Below are positions 8,979-18,342 of a stretch of 64,000 nucleotides of DNA, piece by piece. Source of the DNA: Pseudomonas sp. LBUM920 (lineage in GTDB: Bacteria; Pseudomonadota; Gammaproteobacteria; Pseudomonadales; Pseudomonadaceae). The stretch's first letter is position 1. Each line of letters starts with the position of its first letter. Below the pieces are notes generated by a model. The model searched no databases. It saw only the letters and a program-made list of their open reading frames with translations, and was not told the DNA's origin. The DNA lies in contig NZ_CP027762.1 in assembly GCF_003852315.1 (NCBI RefSeq), forward strand, positions 5,871,501-5,935,500, read 5' to 3'. The position numbers were made by a program, and so were the translations under genes.

Positions 8979-9626
8979 ATGACTACCCAACGTCACTACT
9001 CGCCGATTGACCGTCTGTTGCTGCAAGCCGATATGGCCATGCGCACGCTGTTGCCGTTCAGCGGCCAACCGTACCGCCCATCGCCCGCAATCGTGCAGCC
9101 GGATTCGCAGATGAGCGAGACCGACACCCGCCACGTCGTCGGCCTGATGCGCATCAACCATACCGGCGAAGTCTGTGCCCAGGCGTTGTACCAGGGCCAG
9201 GCGCTGACCGCCAAGCTGCCGCAGGTGCGGGCGGCGATGGAACATGCCGCCGAGGAAGAAATCGACCACCTGGCCTGGTGTGAGCAGCGCATTCGTCAGT
9301 TGGGCAGCCATACGAGCGTGCTGAACCCACTGTTTTATGGTTTGTCGTTTGGTATCGGCGCTGCTGCCGGCCTGATCAGTGACAAGGTCAGCCTTGGCTT
9401 TGTCGCAGCGACGGAACATCAGGTGTGCAAACATTTGGATGAACACCTGGAACAGCTGCCGGCCGAAGACGAAAAGTCCCGGGCCATTCTCGAGCAGATG
9501 CGCATCGATGAAGAACACCACGCAGAAAGCGCACTGGATGCGGGCGGCTTTCGCTTCCCGGCACCGGTGCGTTTTGGCATGAGCCTGTTGGCCAAAGTCA
9601 TGACCAAGAGCACCTATCGCATCTAA
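8979..9626 (+). CDS. coq7: 2-polyprenyl-3-methyl-6-methoxy-1,4-benzoquinol hydroxylase Coq7
   Basis: Di-iron hydroxylase for one of the last ring hydroxylations in ubiquinone synthesis, replacing UbiF in many pseudomonads. It has 215 residues. The iron ligands are recognisable as repeated E..H motifs: INHTGEVCAQ, EEEIDHLAWCE and IDEEHHAESA. A hydrophobic patch (YGLSFGIGAAAGL) suits peripheral membrane association. An AGGAGG-like sequence (GGAGGTCAGC) precedes the start. A strong terminator follows. Confidence 0.96.
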   Translation: MTTQRHYSPIDRLLLQADMAMRTLLPFSGQPYRPSPAIVQPDSQMSETDTRHVVGLMRINHTGEVCAQALYQGQALTAKLPQVRAAMEHAAEEEIDHLAWCEQRIRQLGSHTSVLNPLFYGLSFGIGAAAGLISDKVSLGFVAATEHQVCKHLDEHLEQLPAEDEKSRAILEQMRIDEEHHAESALDAGGFRFPAPVRFGMSLLAKVMTKSTYRI

Positions 9627-9646
9627 GTGCATTGAATCTGACCCAC

Positions 9647-9680
9647 AAAAAAGGGCGCCACACAGGCGCCCTTTTCTTTT
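9647..9680. terminator. Bidirectional terminator between coq7 and the OsmC gene
   Basis: Inverted repeat AAAAGGGCGCC / GGCGCCCTTTT with a 5-base loop and flanking A and T runs between convergent genes. Confidence 0.92.
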
Positions 9681-9692
9681 GCCGCTTGGCGA

Positions 9693-10115
9693 TCAACCCA
9701 ACTCGATGATTTCATAATCATGAGTGATTGCCACACCGGCCGCGCCCAGCATGATCGACGCCGAGCAATACTTCTCGGCCGACAGCTCGATGGCACGCTT
9801 GACCTGGGCTTCTTTCAGCGCCCGGCCCTTCACCACGAAATGCATGTGGATCTTGGTGAACACCTTCGGGTCTTCAGTGGCGCGCTCGGCTTCCAGGAAG
9901 GCTTCGCAGCTTTCCACGGCCTGGCGGGATTTCTTCAGGATGCTGACCACGTCGAAATTGCTGCAACCGCCGACACCCAGCAGGAGCATTTCCATCGGAC
10001 GTACGCCCAGGTTACGGCCACCGGCTTCCGGCGGGCCATCCATGACCACCACATGGCCACTGCCCGACTCACCGAGGAACATGGCTTCGCCCGCCCATTG
10101 GATGCGTGCCTTCAT
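9693..10115 (-). CDS. OsmC-family protein (YhfA-like)
   Basis: A 140-residue OsmC/Ohr-fold protein. The two redox-active cysteines of the fold are visible in LLGVGGCSNFDVV and AEKYCSASIMLG. The group next to crp/vfr corresponds to E. coli YhfA, whose substrate is not established, so peroxidase activity is only a family expectation. The frame is open to 10157, but MKARIQWAGEAMF at 10115 is the family-like N terminus. It is divergent from vfr across 250 bases, matching the yhfA-crp arrangement in enterics. Confidence 0.9.
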   Translation of the reverse strand: MKARIQWAGEAMFLGESGSGHVVVMDGPPEAGGRNLGVRPMEMLLLGVGGCSNFDVVSILKKSRQAVESCEAFLEAERATEDPKVFTKIHMHFVVKGRALKEAQVKRAIELSAEKYCSASIMLGAAGVAITHDYEIIELG

Positions 10116-10365
10116 CGCCCAGACTCCACTGCTAAAAAAGGGTCGCCAGCTTAGCACAGGGCCTTGGAACCGCAGCGTCCTGCCTTCAAAGCGATCAATG
10201 ACAGCGTTTGCTCGGTAAATTCCTTAATCGAGGCAGAATGTGTCTGGTAAGCTGGCGCCAATTCAATGGCGCATTGCCATCCTTTGTACAGCGTGTATCA
10301 ATGCCGACATCGCTGGATTAAAAAATAAATCCAACCACACCGTGCAGTCTTTCCGGGATACAACC

Positions 10366-11010
10366 ATGGTTGCTCTTACTCCCACACCCAAGATCAAGAA
10401 TCTCGACAAGCTGCTGATGCATTGCCAGCGCCGGCGTTATCCGGCCAAGCACAACATCATCTGCGCGGGCGAACGTTCCGAAACGCTGTTCTTCATCATC
10501 AAAGGCTCGGTCACTATCCTGATCGAGGATGAAGACGGTCGCGAGATGATCATCGCCTACCTCAATACCGGCGATTTCTTCGGGGAACTGGGGCTGTTCG
10601 AGCAAGCCGGCAAAGAGCAGGAACGCAGCGCCTGGGTGCGCGCCAAGATTGAATGCGACGTTGCCGAAATCAGTTACGCGAAATTCCGCGAATTGGCCCA
10701 GCATGATCCCGACATCCTTTACGCCCTGAGCGGCCAGATTGCCCAGCGCCTGCGCGACACCACGCGCAAAGTCGGTGACCTGGCGTTCTTTGACGTCACC
10801 GGCCGCGTGGCCCGTTGCCTGCTGGAGCTGTGCAAGCAACCGGATGCCATGACCCATCCGGACGGCATGCAGATCAAAGTCACGCGTCAGGAAATCGGGC
10901 GCATTGTCGGCTGCTCACGGGAAATGGTCGGTCGCGTACTCAAGGACCTGGAAGAGCGCAACCTGGTGCACGTCAAAGGCAAGACCATGGTGGTGTTCGG
11001 TACGCGTTAA
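10366..11010 (+). CDS. vfr: cAMP-responsive virulence regulator Vfr (CRP family)
   Basis: Global cAMP-binding transcription factor, 214 residues, the same length as P. aeruginosa Vfr. The N-terminal beta-barrel contains the cAMP phosphate cassette GDFFGELGLFE followed by RSAWVRAK; the C-terminal helix-turn-helix reads TRQEIGRIVGCSREMVGRVL. I placed the start at 10366 because it gives the known N terminus MVALTPTPKIKN; the frame is open 126 bases further upstream without similarity. The stop codon interlocks with that of the convergent lipoate ligase gene. Confidence 0.96.
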   Translation: MVALTPTPKIKNLDKLLMHCQRRRYPAKHNIICAGERSETLFFIIKGSVTILIEDEDGREMIIAYLNTGDFFGELGLFEQAGKEQERSAWVRAKIECDVAEISYAKFRELAQHDPDILYALSGQIAQRLRDTTRKVGDLAFFDVTGRVARCLLELCKQPDAMTHPDGMQIKVTRQEIGRIVGCSREMVGRVLKDLEERNLVHVKGKTMVVFGTR

Positions 11011-11702
11011 CCCGCCAGGAAGCCGGCCAGCATTTGACGGTACAAGGTATCCAGCCGGCTGATCGCATCCGGCGCGGGAAAGGCTTCATGCAGTGCGATA
11101 TGGCTGTCGGCACGTACACGCTGGTCGAGGCCGCAGGCTTCATTGAAACGGTTGACGGCTGCAATCAACTCCTCGCGATCGTCATCCAGCAACAGGGCAC
11201 CGTGCACCAACCCCACCGGGCGGCCGCCGCTCTGTCGCCAGCGCTGGGCGGTACCCACCATCTTGCGACCGTTGAGGTTGACGTTGTAACGACCGTCGCA
11301 AAACGCACCGTCGATTTCACCGACGGACGCGTCACCGCCCAACTCAATCAATAAATCGCAGATCGGCTGGCACAAACGCTGGTAACCGGTTTCGATGCGC
11401 CCTTGATCACCTTCGCTGCGCGGCGGCGCGTAAACCAGGGCGATATTGACGGTAGCGCCAGACTGCGGCACCGGCTCGCCGCCGGTTTCACGCAGCAGCA
11501 CCGGCCAACCGGCATCGGCTGATACGCGGCTCGCGGCTTCAAACGCGGGCAAGCGGCTCAAGCGACGCGGCATTACCAATGCTTGGTCGCTGGGCTGCCA
11601 GAACAGCAGCCCGAACGCTCGCTCGCCAGCGCAAACGGCCGCCAACAGGTCTTGTTCGGCAGCGAGGCCTGCTTCTACGGTCATCGATAGGGGTTGAATC
11701 AT
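11007..11702 (-). CDS. Lipoate-protein ligase A family protein
   Basis: A 232-residue protein of the biotin/lipoate ligase fold. Supporting motifs are LRETGGEPVPQSG, which matches the RRxxGGGxVxH block loosely, and NLNGRKMVGTAQRW with the conserved lysine that contacts lipoyl-AMP. The usual second histidine of the GGG block is not clear, so this may be an octanoyltransferase-like or divergent member. The start at 11702 is preceded by AGGTG. It is convergent with vfr, and upstream of it lies a short palindromic repeat. Confidence 0.78.
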   Translation of the reverse strand: MIQPLSMTVEAGLAAEQDLLAAVCAGERAFGLLFWQPSDQALVMPRRLSRLPAFEAASRVSADAGWPVLLRETGGEPVPQSGATVNIALVYAPPRSEGDQGRIETGYQRLCQPICDLLIELGGDASVGEIDGAFCDGRYNVNLNGRKMVGTAQRWRQSGGRPVGLVHGALLLDDDREELIAAVNRFNEACGLDQRVRADSHIALHEAFPAPDAISRLDTLYRQMLAGFLAG

Positions 11703-11737
11703 CAAACACCTACTTCTCTGAATAGACACAAAACTAA

Positions 11738-11763
11738 TGTGGGAGCTGGCCCGCTCCCACATT
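11738..11763. repeat. Short palindromic repeat (compact REP hairpin)
   Basis: ATGTGGGAGC and its complement enclose a 5-6 base loop, between the start of the lipoate ligase gene and the end of trpC. It shares the GTGGGAGC arm with the longer REP pairs in this window but is a single compact hairpin. It could also act as a weak terminator for trpC. Confidence 0.8.
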
Positions 11764-11780
11764 GTTGACCGCAATCCAAA

Positions 11781-12617
11781 TCAGTCTAATGTGGAGCCGC
11801 TGACCGCCACGCCACGCTCAGGGAAGAACAAACGCTGCAGTTCCGCCCCCGGGTTCTCGGCGCGCATAAAGGTTTCGCCCACCAGGAACGAGTACACACC
11901 GCTGATTTCCATCAGTTCCACATCGGCGCGGTTAACGATGCCACTCTCGGTGATCACCAGACGGTCGCGCGGAATTCGCGGCAACAGGTCCAGCGTGTTT
12001 TCCAGGCTGACTTCAAAAGTGTGCAGGTTGCGGTTATTGACCCCCACCAACGGTGTATCGAGGGTTTTCAGTGCACGCTCCAGCTCATCGCCATCGTGGA
12101 CTTCCACCAGCACATCAAGGCCAACACTTTTGGCCACGGCTGCCAACTCGGCCATCTTCACGTCATCCAGTGCAGAGACGATCAGCAGCACGCAGTCGGC
12201 GCCCAAGGCACGGGCTTCGACGATTTGGTATGGGTCAACCATGAAGTCTTTGCGGATCACCGGCAACTTGCACGCCGCGCGGGCCTGTTGCAGGAACAGG
12301 TCGCAGCCCTGGAAGTAGTCGATGTCGGTCAGGACCGACAGGCAGGTCGCGCCGCCCTTCTCGTAGCTCTTGGCAATCTCTTCAGGAATAAAGAGCTCGC
12401 GAATCACGCCCTTGCTGGGTGAGGCTTTTTTGATCTCGGCAATGACCGCGGGCTGCTTGTCCTTGGCCTGCTTTATCAGGGCATTGGCAAAACCACGCGG
12501 CGCGTCGGCGATCTTCGCTTGAGCTTCCAACTCGGCCAGGCTGACGCGGGCGCGACGCTCGGCGACTTCTTCAGCCTTGCGGGCCAGGATTTTTTCCAGA
12601 ACGGTCGGAACACTCAT
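11781..12617 (-). CDS. trpC: Indole-3-glycerol phosphate synthase
   Basis: Ring closure of carboxyphenylamino-deoxyribulose phosphate to indole-3-glycerol phosphate in tryptophan synthesis. At 278 residues it is a monofunctional TrpC. The N terminus SVPTVLEKILARK, the catalytic block VIAEIKKASPSKG and GVNNRNLHTFEV, and the C-terminal VGETFMRAENPG are all typical. Its start overlaps the trpD stop by 4 bases, so it is translationally coupled as the last gene of trpGDC. Confidence 0.97.
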   Translation of the reverse strand: MSVPTVLEKILARKAEEVAERRARVSLAELEAQAKIADAPRGFANALIKQAKDKQPAVIAEIKKASPSKGVIRELFIPEEIAKSYEKGGATCLSVLTDIDYFQGCDLFLQQARAACKLPVIRKDFMVDPYQIVEARALGADCVLLIVSALDDVKMAELAAVAKSVGLDVLVEVHDGDELERALKTLDTPLVGVNNRNLHTFEVSLENTLDLLPRIPRDRLVITESGIVNRADVELMEISGVYSFLVGETFMRAENPGAELQRLFFPERGVAVSGSTLD

Positions 12618-13663
12618 CCTTCATTCTCCATCTTGAACACCGCAGTAAAGGCACCCAGTTCTTCGAGCTTCTCGCGAGCGAGCCCGGTGTGCAATGCATC
12701 ATGTGCGAGGGCCACGCCCTCTTTGAGACTGTAGGCGTGATCGGCGGCATACAGTGCCGCGCCGGCATTGAGCACGATCATTTCGGCAGCTTTCTGGCCG
12801 TTTTCCGTTTTGCGACGCCCCAGGGCATCCCGAATCAATTCAAGCGAGGCGGCCGGGCTTTCCACCGACAGGCCATGCAGGCTCTGGCTTTTCATGCCCA
12901 GGTCTTCGGGCTCGACCCAGTACTCGGTGACTTGGTCGTTCTTCAGTTCCGCCACAAAGGTCGGGGCTGCCAGGCTGAACTCGTCCAAACCGTCTTTGGA
13001 ATGCACCACCAGCACGTGCTTGCTGCCCAGGCGTTGCAACACCTCGGCCAAGGGGCGGCACAGCGCCTGACTGAACACACCCACCACCTGATGTTTCACA
13101 CCGGCCGGATTCGTAAGCGGGCCGAGCATGTTGAACAGGGTGCGCAGGCCAAGGTCCTTGCGCGGGCCGGCGGCGTGTTTCATCGCACCGTGGTGGGATT
13201 GAGCAAACATGAAGCCAATGCCGACGCTGTCGATGCAGCGCGCCACTTGTACCGGCGTCAGGTTCAGGTAGATCCCGGCCGCTTCCAGCAAGTCGGCACT
13301 GCCGCTCTTGCCAGACACCGCGCGGTTACCGTGCTTGGCCACGGTGCAACCGGCCGCCGCGACCACAAAGGAGGAAGCCGTCGACACGTTGAAGATATTC
13401 GCACCGTCACCGCCAGTGCCGACCACATCGACCACGCCGTCGAGGGTCTTGAGTTCGACCTTGTCGGCCAGCTCACGCATCACCGACACAGCGCCGACGA
13501 TTTCGTCGATGCTTTCGCTCTTCATGCGCATCGCCATCATGAACGCGCCGATCTGCGCGTCGGTGCATTGGCCGGTCATGATCTCGCGCATCACATCGCT
13601 CATTTCAGCGGTGCTCAGGTCCAGATGGCCGACGATACGGCTCAGGGCAGTCTTGATATCCAT
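12614..13663 (-). CDS. trpD: Anthranilate phosphoribosyltransferase
   Basis: Transfers phosphoribose from PRPP to anthranilate. The protein has 349 residues. The PRPP site GTGGDGANIFNVST and the KHGNRAVSGKSGSADLLEA block are both complete. It lies 9 bases after trpG and overlaps trpC by 4 bases. Confidence 0.97.
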   Translation of the reverse strand: MDIKTALSRIVGHLDLSTAEMSDVMREIMTGQCTDAQIGAFMMAMRMKSESIDEIVGAVSVMRELADKVELKTLDGVVDVVGTGGDGANIFNVSTASSFVVAAAGCTVAKHGNRAVSGKSGSADLLEAAGIYLNLTPVQVARCIDSVGIGFMFAQSHHGAMKHAAGPRKDLGLRTLFNMLGPLTNPAGVKHQVVGVFSQALCRPLAEVLQRLGSKHVLVVHSKDGLDEFSLAAPTFVAELKNDQVTEYWVEPEDLGMKSQSLHGLSVESPAASLELIRDALGRRKTENGQKAAEMIVLNAGAALYAADHAYSLKEGVALAHDALHTGLAREKLEELGAFTAVFKMENEG

Positions 13664-13672
13664 GGAAAGTCC

Positions 13673-14266
13673 TTAGCGCGTGCCGCCGCTCTGCTTGAGA
13701 AAGTTAGCGAACAGCTCGTAGCCCTGCTCGGTCAGGATCGACTCGGGGTGAAATTGCACCCCTTCGATATTCAGTGTCTTGTGGCGCAGGCCCATGATCT
13801 CATCGACCGAACCGTCTTCCAGCTGGGTCCAGGCGGTCAGCTCCAGGCACTCGGGCAGGGTCTCACGCTTGACCACCAGCGAGTGGTAGCGGGTGACCGT
13901 TACCGGCAGGTTCAGGCCGTGGAATACGCCCAGGTCTTTATGGAACACCAGGCTGGTTTTGCCATGCATCACCTGGCGCGCGCGAACCACATCACCGCCA
14001 AAGGCCTGGCCAATGGACTGGTGGCCCAGGCACACGCCCAGGATCGGCAACTTGCCAGCGAAATATTTGATTGCTTCCAGGGACACACCGGCTTCGGTCG
14101 GCGTGCAAGGGCCTGGCGAAACCACGATGCGCTCCGGGTTCAGGGCGGCGATTTCGGCGACCGTCAGTTCATCGTTGCGCACGACCTTGACCTCGGCACC
14201 GAGCTCGCCCAGGTACTGCACAACGTTGTAGGTAAAGGAGTCGTAGTTATCAATCATCAGCAACAT
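13673..14266 (-). CDS. trpG: Anthranilate synthase glutamine amidotransferase subunit
   Basis: Supplies ammonia to TrpE and probably also to PabB. At 197 residues it is a class I glutaminase with the catalytic cysteine in GVCLGHQSIGQAFGG and the C-terminal His-Glu in VQFHPESILTEQG. The N terminus MLLMIDNYDSFTYNVVQYL is classic. It is the first gene of trpGDC, preceded by a 168-base leader region and the trpL peptide described separately; trpE is at a different locus about 2.5 kb away. Confidence 0.97.
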   Translation of the reverse strand: MLLMIDNYDSFTYNVVQYLGELGAEVKVVRNDELTVAEIAALNPERIVVSPGPCTPTEAGVSLEAIKYFAGKLPILGVCLGHQSIGQAFGGDVVRARQVMHGKTSLVFHKDLGVFHGLNLPVTVTRYHSLVVKRETLPECLELTAWTQLEDGSVDEIMGLRHKTLNIEGVQFHPESILTEQGYELFANFLKQSGGTR

Positions 14267-14433
14267 GTGGGTTCAAACCTCTTGAATTCACTGATTTCGA
14301 ATGACCGCCTTCCGAGAGTGACCCGCTGCCAGACGCACGTTCCGGTTGCCAGGGTTAGCCGGCAAGTGGCGTCAAAACAACGGGTGAAGAAGGCAAATCG
14401 GTACAGGTCCGGCCAAGCCGGCAGAGAAAAATG

Positions 14434-14478
14434 TCAGGCGCGCCAACGCCAACGGGCGTGTGCCTTGACTACTCGCAT
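14434..14478 (-). CDS. trpL: Leader peptide upstream of trpGDC (trpL)
   Basis: A 14-codon ORF reading MRVVKAHARWRWRA with Trp codons at positions 10 and 12, 168 bases before trpG. Its nucleotide sequence, beginning just before the ATG, is closely matched by the end of gph in front of trpE, which argues that this ATG rather than the in-frame one at 14520 is the start. No clear Shine-Dalgarno is visible. It would be the sensing element for attenuation by Trp-tRNA supply. Reports of P. putida attenuation of trpE and trpGDC (from memory, linked to miaA) fit this. Confidence 0.72.
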   Translation of the reverse strand: MRVVKAHARWRWRA

Positions 14479-14530
14479 CAAGAGTTTGCTGATGATCAAC
14501 ACGGGGAGGGTCTCATTCATACGTTCAGGC

Positions 14531-14559
14531 ACAGTAACGTAGCCTCGCCAGCGGTGCAA
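14531..14559 (-). promoter_or_regulatory. Predicted sigma-70 promoter of trpL-trpGDC
   Basis: On the minus strand TTGCAC and TACTGT are separated by exactly 17 bases. The expected transcription start near 14524 lies about 46 bases before the trpL ATG, too close to the longer ORF start at 14520 for that one to be used efficiently. Confidence 0.6.
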
Positions 14560-14688
14560 TATGGAGCCGCGAATACGGGGTAAACACGACGAAATCTTTA
14601 TAGGAAAAAACTGTTTTCTTCACAGAGAACCCTCACTACATTGCTAGTGTTTCGCTTCCGATACAAAAACAACTAAATGGAATTTTGC

Positions 14689-16611
14689 ATGTTCAGACCT
14701 CCGTTTTTCGCACCGCTTGCCGGCTGCCTCTTATCACTGGCCTGCGCGCAGGCGTTCGCAGCCTCCTCACCGTATTCAACCATGGTCGTTTTCGGCGACA
14801 GCCTGGCCGATGCCGGTCAGTTCCCGGATGGCTCCAATGGCGCCACGCTACGCTTTACCAACCGCACCGGCCCGACCTTCCAGGGCGATTACGGCTTGGT
14901 TTCGTCGACTTTGCTCGGTTCCCGGCTAGGTGTTGCGCCAAACGACCTGAATGCCTCCACCTCGCCGGTTCGCGCGGCGCAAGGCTTGCCCGACGGCAAC
15001 AACTGGGCAGTCGGCGGCTACCGTACCGACAACATCCTGGATTCCATTACCTCGGTCTCCAACGCGGCGATTCCGCCTGGCAACCCCGGTGGCGGTACGG
15101 TGTTGCGCAGTCGCCAGGGTTATCTGCCGGCAAACGGCGGGCGAGCCGACCCCAATGCGCTGTATTTCCTGTCCGGTGGCGGCAATGACTTCCTGCAGGG
15201 CCGCGTCCTCAGCCCAGGCCAGGCTGTTGCCGCCGGCGGGCGCCTGGCCGACAGTGCCCAAGTGCTGCAACAGGCCGGCGCGCGCTACATCATGGTGTGG
15301 ATGCTGCCCGACCTGGGCCTGACTCCAGCCATCAACGGCACGCCGCTGCAGGCGTCGAGTTCGGCCCTGAGCAACCTCTTCAACCAGTCACTGGTGCAGC
15401 GCCTGTCTCAGATCGATGCGCAGATCATCCCGTTGAATATTCCGCTGCTGCTCAATGAAGCCTTCGCCAACCCGGCCCGCTTTGGCCTGGCGACCGGACA
15501 AAACCTCACCGGTACCTGTTTCAGCGGTAACAGCTGCACCGCCAACCCGACCTACGGCATTGGCGGCACCAGCCCGGACCCGACCAAGCTGATCTACAAC
15601 GACTCGGTTCACCCCACCATCGCCGGGCAACGCTTGATCGCCGACTACGCCTATTCACTGCTTGCGGCGCCGTGGGAACTGACCTTGCTGCCGGAGATGG
15701 CCCAAGGCACGTTGCGCGCCCATCAGGACGAACTGCGCAACCAATGGCAGGCGGACAACGGCAAGTGGCAAGCCGTCGGCCAATGGCGTGCCATCGTGGC
15801 CGGTGGCGGCCAGCGCCTGAACTTCGATGATCAAAACAGCTCGGCCAGCGGCGACGGCAGTGGCTACAACCTGAATGTCGGGGGCAGCTACCGGCTCGAC
15901 GAAAACTGGCGCGTAGGCGTGGCAGCCGGCCTGTATCGGCAGACGCTTGAAGCCGGCGCCAGCGATTCGGACTACAAGCTCAACAGCTACATGGGCACCG
16001 CTTTCGCCCAATACCAGCAAAACCATTGGTGGGCGGACGCGGCGTTGACCGGCGGCAAACTGGACTTCGACAGCCTCAAGCGCAAGTTCGCCCTGGGCGT
16101 CAGCGAAGGCTCCGAAAAAGGCGACACCGACGGCTGGCTCTGGGCCCTCAGCGGCCGCGTGGGTTACGACATTGCCGGCGCCGGCAGCGACTGGCACCTG
16201 TCACCGTTCGTCAGCGCCGACTATGCGCGGGTCGAGGTCGATGGCTATTCGGAAAAGGACAGCCGCTCCACCGCACTGACCTTTGACGATCAACAACGCG
16301 ACTCCAAGCGTCTGGGCGTCGGCTTGCAGGGCAGCTATCGCGTCACGCCGCAAACCCAGGTGTTTGGCGAAGTGGCCCACGAGCATGAGTTCGAAAACGA
16401 CACGCAGAGAGTGAAGATGTCGCTCAACAGCGTGCCAGGGATCGATTTCAAGCTGGACGGCTACACGCCACGCAGCAATTCGGATCGCTTGAGTCTGGGC
16501 GTCAGCCACAAGCTGACCCAGGAGCTGGCGTTACGGGCGGCGTATAACGTGAGCAAGGATGACAATTTGACCCAGCAAGGGGTGAGTGTGGGGGTGAGTC
16601 TGGATTTCTAA
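14689..16611 (+). CDS. estA: GDSL autotransporter esterase EstA
   Basis: Outer-membrane-anchored esterase of 640 residues. A signal peptide (about residues 1-24) precedes a GDSL passenger with the nucleophile in VVFGDSLADAG (Ser38), block III GGGNDF, and the catalytic Asp/His in DSVHPTIAG. The final 280 residues are a beta-barrel translocator ending in the outer-membrane signature VGVSLDF. In P. aeruginosa EstA affects rhamnolipid production and motility. I chose 14689 over the in-frame ATG at 14677, because it begins the signal peptide directly. It separates trpG from trpE and is flanked downstream by a REP pair. Confidence 0.93.
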   Translation: MFRPPFFAPLAGCLLSLACAQAFAASSPYSTMVVFGDSLADAGQFPDGSNGATLRFTNRTGPTFQGDYGLVSSTLLGSRLGVAPNDLNASTSPVRAAQGLPDGNNWAVGGYRTDNILDSITSVSNAAIPPGNPGGGTVLRSRQGYLPANGGRADPNALYFLSGGGNDFLQGRVLSPGQAVAAGGRLADSAQVLQQAGARYIMVWMLPDLGLTPAINGTPLQASSSALSNLFNQSLVQRLSQIDAQIIPLNIPLLLNEAFANPARFGLATGQNLTGTCFSGNSCTANPTYGIGGTSPDPTKLIYNDSVHPTIAGQRLIADYAYSLLAAPWELTLLPEMAQGTLRAHQDELRNQWQADNGKWQAVGQWRAIVAGGGQRLNFDDQNSSASGDGSGYNLNVGGSYRLDENWRVGVAAGLYRQTLEAGASDSDYKLNSYMGTAFAQYQQNHWWADAALTGGKLDFDSLKRKFALGVSEGSEKGDTDGWLWALSGRVGYDIAGAGSDWHLSPFVSADYARVEVDGYSEKDSRSTALTFDDQQRDSKRLGVGLQGSYRVTPQTQVFGEVAHEHEFENDTQRVKMSLNSVPGIDFKLDGYTPRSNSDRLSLGVSHKLTQELALRAAYNVSKDDNLTQQGVSVGVSLDF

Positions 16612-16638
16612 ACTGCTTGTAAGATCAGCGAAAAACCA

Positions 16639-16730
16639 ATGTGGGAGCGGGCTTGCTCGCGAAGGCGGTGTATCAGCGACACATCCAGTGACTGACACTC
16701 TGCCTTCGCGAGCAAGCCCGCTCCCACAGT
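16639..16730. repeat. REP pair between estA and trpE
   Basis: Two inverted copies of ATGTGGGAGCGGGCTTGCTC plus the following CGCGAAGGC separated by a non-palindromic spacer, in the gap between convergent genes. This is the common P. fluorescens-type REP doublet and could protect or terminate both transcripts. Confidence 0.93.
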
Positions 16731-16747
16731 TGGATCTACATCTGGCT

Positions 16748-18229
<1,482 letters not shown>

Positions 18230-18297
18230 GAGGTGCCTCGTGGCTTGAGGGTCAAACGGTCAGGTGTGCAAACGTGCCGCAGCGCGGCCAGGATCAG

Positions 18298-18342
18298 TCA
18301 GGCGCGCCAACGCCAGCGGGCCAGGGCCTTGATGACTTTCAT
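18298..18342 (-). promoter_or_regulatory. trpE leader peptide embedded in the 3' end of gph
   Basis: The last 14 codons of gph, starting at an internal ATG, read MKVIKALARWRWRA, ten of 14 residues identical to the trpL peptide before trpG, with the same Trp-Arg-Trp. Nucleotide similarity runs from just before the ATG to the stop. The stop is 68 bases before trpE. It would work as a leader whether read from gph or from its own start. Confidence 0.65.

Larger units (their letters stand above)
14267..14688. other. trpG-estA intergenic region
   Basis: Divergent regulatory region of about 420 bases. The trpG side holds the trpL promoter, the trpL peptide, and a 167-base stretch with two copies of the self-complementary GCCGGC (around 14416 and 14358) that could form alternative stems; I see no textbook U-tract terminator. 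The estA side (14580-14688) is A/T-rich and should hold the estA promoter, but I could not pick a confident -35/-10 pair. Confidence 0.6.

Noticed and set aside
10240..10365. Upstream extension of vfr by 42 residues from a GTG
   Set aside because: The extra residues have no family similarity, and the ATG at 10366 gives the 214-residue length known for Vfr.
14434..14520. Longer 28-residue version of the trpL peptide from the ATG at 14518-14520
   Set aside because: The predicted transcript would start only a few bases before this ATG, and similarity to the gph copy begins at the later ATG; kept only as an alternative start.
12689..14542. Very long plus-strand open frames opposite trpD/trpG, trpE, agtS, rpoD, davB and cca (500-617 codons)
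   Set aside because: They lie entirely opposite strongly supported genes, have His/Arg/Gln-rich compositions typical of antisense frames in high-GC DNA, and contain no recognisable domain.
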